DNA from: Alkalihalobacillus sp. LMS6
GTDB taxonomy: Bacteria; Bacillota; Bacilli; Bacillales; Bacillaceae_D
Length of the DNA stretch: 64,000 nt
Assembly: GCF_024362765.1 (NCBI RefSeq)
Contig: NZ_CP093302.1
Span: forward strand, 1,270,001 to 1,334,000
Direction: 5' to 3'
A program made the position numbers and the translations under genes. Of this stretch, positions 60,522 to 64,000 are shown piece after piece. Within the stretch, counting starts at the first letter, position 1, and each line of letters opens with the position of its first letter. Below the pieces are notes generated by a model. It was not told the DNA's origin, ran no database searches, and saw only the letters and a list, made by a program, of their open reading frames with translations.

Positions 60522-60940
60522 GTTTACTCGGTTGGTTGAACAAGCTGCGGACATTTTTTAAACGGATGAATGAACTTCATAATGCTATGTGGTCGTCATT
60601 TTTATGGATGATAAAGGAATCTCGTTTGTCATAGTCATCTTATTAAATGGCGACAACTGCTAAGGGAACAGCTTGTGACTGAAGACATTGGAGCATTTGT
60701 CATCATTTGAACAGACAATTAAGCGTGTTTACATGTTTACTTAGAAAGTCTTATGTCTCTTAACTATAATGGAAAATCGATCATTATGAGCTAAATGTAA
60801 GGGATTCATTCGAATGAATAAATTTTCAAAAAAAACCGTCAAATTTATTGACGAAGTTATGTTTTCAGAGTAAGATAAATTTTGTGACTAAAATTATATT
60901 TCGGTAGTCTAAGGAATTAGGTTTAAAGAGGTGGTGTGTC
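60522..60940. other. Non-coding region between spoVR and the ABC exporter
   Basis: About 420 nt with frequent stops in all frames. A small stem CGTCAA/TTGACG (60837-60852) lies about 90 nt before the exporter start. I see no riboswitch, clear promoter or small ORF with a good ribosome binding site. It could hold a decayed gene or an unrecognised leader RNA. Confidence 0.6.
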
Positions 60941-62689
60941 ATGGAGACATTTAAACGTCTAGCGAAGTTTTATTTACCAGATAAAAAATATTTTATTTGG
61001 TCCCTTATTGCACTGGTGTTTGTTACAGGTATAACGGTCATCTATCCAGTTTTTTTACAAGTCGCGATTGATGTTGGGATAACAGGGGGTCAGTATGAGA
61101 TTATTCCTTATCTAGCAATCGGGTTAATTGCGATTATGACCTTCAAAGGGATCGCAACTTATGTTAATCAATATTTTGGTGATCTATTCGGCGTTCGATC
61201 CGTTTATCGTTTAAGAAAAGATCTCTACAAGAAACTGCAATTTCTTCCTTTCCGTTACTATGACAATGCTAAAACTGGTGATTTAATGTCTCGACTTACA
61301 GCTGATGTAGAGGCATTTCGATTTTTCCTCTCATTTGGATTTGCACAATTAGTAAACTTCGTCTTACTCGTTGGTTTCGCAATGATTGTCATGTTTTATT
61401 ATTCCGTTCCTCTTACTTTAGTAACAATGGTTACGCTCCCATTTCTAGCAGTCGCTGTATATAAATTTGATAAACGAGTCCATCCTGGTTTTCGTAAAGT
61501 GCGTCGTTCTCTCGCTCGTTTAAATACGAAAGTTCAAGAGAATGTAAGTGGCATGCATACGGTGAAAGCACTTTCTCAAGAAACGACGGAAAAAAATCGT
61601 TTTGGCGATACTAATGACGATTACCGTACAAAAAACATTGCGATCTCAAATGTATGGAGTACATATTTTCCGTTAATGGAGTTTATCGGCAATATTTCGG
61701 CAGTATTATTGTTAGGTTTCGGTGGGTATTTAGCTGTTCAAAACCAGTTAACAGCAGGAGAATTAACGGCATTTTTTAGCCTTGTTTGGTTTATTATCGG
61801 TCCAATCATGAATCTTGGATTTGTCATTAACCAATTTTCTCAGTCAAAGGCATCAGGCGAAAGATTGCTAGAAATTTTAGATGAAGAAGAGCGACACAAT
61901 GGTCCAGAGAAATCGTTACCTTATGCGAAGTTACAAGGTGAAGTGAGCTTTAACAACGTAAGTTTACGTTACCAAAATAAAGCGAAAAATGCGCTATCGA
62001 ACTTAACCTTTGCTGCTCCTAAAGGTTCAACGATTGGCTTAGTTGGCGCAACGGGCTCTGGAAAATCGAGTATTATTCAATTGCTTATGCGCTTTTATGA
62101 AAAGACAGCAGGTGAATTACTTATCGATGGGAAACCAATCGAAGACTATGATGTAAAAGAATTAAGGCAAAATGTAGGAATAGTTTTACAACAAACCTTT
62201 TTATTTTCTTCGTCCATTCGCGATAATTTAGCTTATGGAAATCCAGAAGCTTCGATGGAAGAGATTATCGCAGCAGCTAAGCGTGCGGATGCCCATGAGT
62301 TTATTGAACAATTACCTGAAGGGTACGATACGATTTTAGGCGAGCGAGGTCTTGGTTTATCTGGTGGACAAAAACAGCGTATCGCTATTGCCCGGGCAAT
62401 GATTATGAATCCAAGTATTCTTATACTCGATGATTCAACAAGTGCAGTAGATATGCAGACTGAAGTGAAAATACAAAAAGCTATGCGAGAGATCATGCAA
62501 GGGAGAACAACATTTATTATTGCCCATAGGATTTCTTCTGTAAAACATTGCGATCAAATTTTTGTTTTAGACGAAGGTGAAATTACTGAACGTGGGACTC
62601 ACGAAGAACTACTTCAGGAAAAAGGCATTTATCGAAGAATTTACGATATCCAAAATCAAGATCAACAATACGTGCTTCAACAGGCTTAA
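60941..62689 (+). CDS. ABC exporter half-transporter, first subunit (degenerate-site partner)
   Basis: This 582-residue protein fuses six transmembrane helices (about 15-320) to an ATPase domain. Walker A is GATGSGKSS (from G369), signature LSGGQKQR, Walker B ILILDDSTSAVD with Asp498 where the catalytic Glu normally stands, and switch His in IIAHRISS. The missing Glu marks the degenerate nucleotide site of a heterodimeric multidrug-type exporter (YfiB/YfiC or BmrC/BmrD-like). The partner gene begins 14 nt downstream. AGAGGTGG precedes the ATG. It probably exports lipophilic drugs or lipids. Confidence 0.93.
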   Translation: METFKRLAKFYLPDKKYFIWSLIALVFVTGITVIYPVFLQVAIDVGITGGQYEIIPYLAIGLIAIMTFKGIATYVNQYFGDLFGVRSVYRLRKDLYKKLQFLPFRYYDNAKTGDLMSRLTADVEAFRFFLSFGFAQLVNFVLLVGFAMIVMFYYSVPLTLVTMVTLPFLAVAVYKFDKRVHPGFRKVRRSLARLNTKVQENVSGMHTVKALSQETTEKNRFGDTNDDYRTKNIAISNVWSTYFPLMEFIGNISAVLLLGFGGYLAVQNQLTAGELTAFFSLVWFIIGPIMNLGFVINQFSQSKASGERLLEILDEEERHNGPEKSLPYAKLQGEVSFNNVSLRYQNKAKNALSNLTFAAPKGSTIGLVGATGSGKSSIIQLLMRFYEKTAGELLIDGKPIEDYDVKELRQNVGIVLQQTFLFSSSIRDNLAYGNPEASMEEIIAAAKRADAHEFIEQLPEGYDTILGERGLGLSGGQKQRIAIARAMIMNPSILILDDSTSAVDMQTEVKIQKAMREIMQGRTTFIIAHRISSVKHCDQIFVLDEGEITERGTHEELLQEKGIYRRIYDIQNQDQQYVLQQA

Positions 62690-62703
62690 GGAAGTGATTG
62701 TAA

Positions 62704-64000
62704 ATGGAAGAAGTTAAGAAAAAAACGAGGTTTCATTACCCTGTTGAACAAATTATTGAAAAGCCGTTCAACTGGAAACAAATGATGCGGTTATTTAATT
62801 TCTTAAAACCTTATGCAAAAACGCTACTACCAAAGACAATCTTAATGATGCTTTTTGCTACAGCCGTTCGCTTGGCAGTTCCAATCTTTATTGGTGTCTT
62901 TGCGGTCGGTCAGTTAGAACAAGGGGTTGCAACAACGCAAGATATGTTCATTTACGCAGCCATCGTCTTAGGGCTTTATGTAGTGTCCTACGTTGCGAAC
63001 TATTTTAGAATTCGCTGGATGAATCAACTAGGTCAGTACGTCATTTTTGATATACGAAAAAAGCTCTTTGATCATATTCAGCATTTATCGCATCGATTTT
63101 TTGATAAGCGATCAGCTGGTTCGATTCTCGTACGCGTCATTAATGACGTAAACTCTCTACAAGATTTGTTTACAAATGGTGTCATTAACCTTTTGATGGA
63201 TATCGTCATGTTATTAGGAATTGTGGCGATCTTGTTTTATTTAAGTCCAGAACTAGCAGTTGTCATTTTAATCATTTTACCAATCATGTTCTTTATTTCA
63301 ACGAAACTACGTAGAAAAATTCGTCGCGCTTGGCAGACGGTTCGCTTACGGCAATCAAGACTTAATTCTCATTTGAATGAGAGCATTCAAGGTGTTCGTG
63401 TAACCCAAGCCTATGCGCAAGAGCATGAAAATATGGACTTTTTTGATGATGTAAACACGCAAAATTATGAAAGCTGGCGGGAAGCGACAAAGCAAAATGC
63501 CATGTTCCGTCCTTTCGTAGAGATGGCAAGTGCGATTGGTGGCGCGATTCTCATATGGTATGGAGCATTTTTAATTCAAAGTGACTTTAGTAGCTTAACA
63601 TTAGGCGTCTTTGTTTCATTTGCTTTTTATATCGGCATGTTTTGGGAACCTATTTCAAGGTTAGGTCAAGTCTACAACCAATTGCTAGTAGGAATGGCAT
63701 CGAGCGAAAGAATTTTTGAATTCTTAGATGAAAAACCGAATGTTGAAAGCAAGGAAGATGCCAAACCACTTACCGATGTAAAAGGAAAAATGGTTTTTGA
63801 GAATGTGGAATTCTCTTATGATGATAAAAGAATGGCGTTAAAAGGCATTAACTTAACATTTGAAGCTGGTACAACCGTGGCGCTTGTTGGTCATACTGGT
63901 TCAGGAAAATCAACGATCGTTAATTTAATGAGTCGTTTTTATGATCCGACGAAAGGAAATGTGTTTCTTGATGATGTCAACTTAAAAGATATTAAGTTAG
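62704..64000 (+). CDS. ABC exporter half-transporter, second subunit (3' partial)
   Basis: ATG 62704 opens a frame that runs past the right edge; about 432 codons are visible. It has six transmembrane segments and the start of the ATPase, with Walker A GHTGSGKST followed by VNLMSRFYDPTKG. The first half has a coupling-helix region RVINDVNSLQDLF and AYAQEHENM. It is encoded 14 nt after the first subunit and would supply the catalytically competent site of the pair, but its Walker B lies outside the window. AGGAAGTG precedes the ATG. Similar to YfiC in layout. Confidence 0.9.
   Translation, partial: MEEVKKKTRFHYPVEQIIEKPFNWKQMMRLFNFLKPYAKTLLPKTILMMLFATAVRLAVPIFIGVFAVGQLEQGVATTQDMFIYAAIVLGLYVVSYVANYFRIRWMNQLGQYVIFDIRKKLFDHIQHLSHRFFDKRSAGSILVRVINDVNSLQDLFTNGVINLLMDIVMLLGIVAILFYLSPELAVVILIILPIMFFISTKLRRKIRRAWQTVRLRQSRLNSHLNESIQGVRVTQAYAQEHENMDFFDDVNTQNYESWREATKQNAMFRPFVEMASAIGGAILIWYGAFLIQSDFSSLTLGVFVSFAFYIGMFWEPISRLGQVYNQLLVGMASSERIFEFLDEKPNVESKEDAKPLTDVKGKMVFENVEFSYDDKRMALKGINLTFEAGTTVALVGHTGSGKSTIVNLMSRFYDPTKGNVFLDDVNLKDIKL

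Noticed and set aside
1-64000. CRISPR array, prophage, integrase, transposase or toxin-antitoxin locus
   Set aside because: No spaced repeats, att-like duplications, integrase or transposase motifs were seen; the gene content is housekeeping or sporulation-related.

Overview
The window looks like chromosomal DNA of a low-to-medium-GC, endospore-forming member of the Bacillaceae, most probably Shouchella (the Bacillus clausii group). Three things point there: AGGAGG-type ribosome binding sites with many TTG and GTG starts; sporulation genes (prkA, yhbH, spoVR) in a B. subtilis-like yhbA/yhbB/cspR neighbourhood; and a tandem SAM-I plus cobalamin riboswitch ahead of metE, an arrangement described for B. 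clausii metE. I see no phage, insertion sequence, CRISPR array, rRNA or tRNA. The region is ordinary chromosomal backbone with a few accessory units.

Layout. 1-3.1 kb: the end of a sugar operon (RpiB-family isomerase, two-subunit dihydroxyacetone-type kinase, class II fructose-bisphosphatase). 3.1-9.6 kb: mixed small units, namely a LURP-one protein, a quinone oxidoreductase, a zinc-binding lipoprotein with an inserted domain behind a Zur-like operator, a glycerophosphodiesterase interrupted by a stop codon, a Met/Glu-rich lipoprotein, and a UbiA prenyltransferase paired with a DUF6081 protein. 9.6-16.8 kb: riboswitch-controlled genes, a guanine riboswitch before xpt and a purine permease, and SAM plus B12 riboswitches before metE. 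16.8-25.4 kb: CstA, succinate-semialdehyde dehydrogenase, and a five-gene operon with two ABC modules and a YtrA-type GntR repressor behind a 30-bp palindrome. 25.4-31.5 kb: dps, queG, ogt, a spore-type amidase, trmL and a heme monooxygenase. 31.5-38 kb: a 29-codon mini-gene with its own promoter and terminator, a class A PBP, prkA, a type I signal peptidase and yhbH. 38-40.8 kb: T-box-controlled proBA. 41-50.9 kb: an S9 peptidase, a YitT protein, an intracellular beta-helix protein, an SDR, and nagR with nagAB behind a dre operator. 51-64 kb: a nitroreductase, an FAH-family protein, a GNAT-nitrilase fusion, sfsA, a divergent GlpD-like oxidase, pgcA, spoVR, and a heterodimeric ABC exporter that runs off the right edge.

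Regulation is the best-resolved part. Four metabolite- or tRNA-sensing leaders (guanine, SAM, cobalamin, proline T-box) and at least three protein operators (Zur-like, YtrA/GntR-like, NagR dre) can be read from the sequence. Less explained items are the inserted domain in the zinc-binding protein, the tetrulose/triose-type operon, two genes whose Shine-Dalgarno sequence favours an ATA or ATT start, and the isolated 29-codon gene. I found no clearly new defence or mobile system. All calls come from reading the sequence; no database search was possible.
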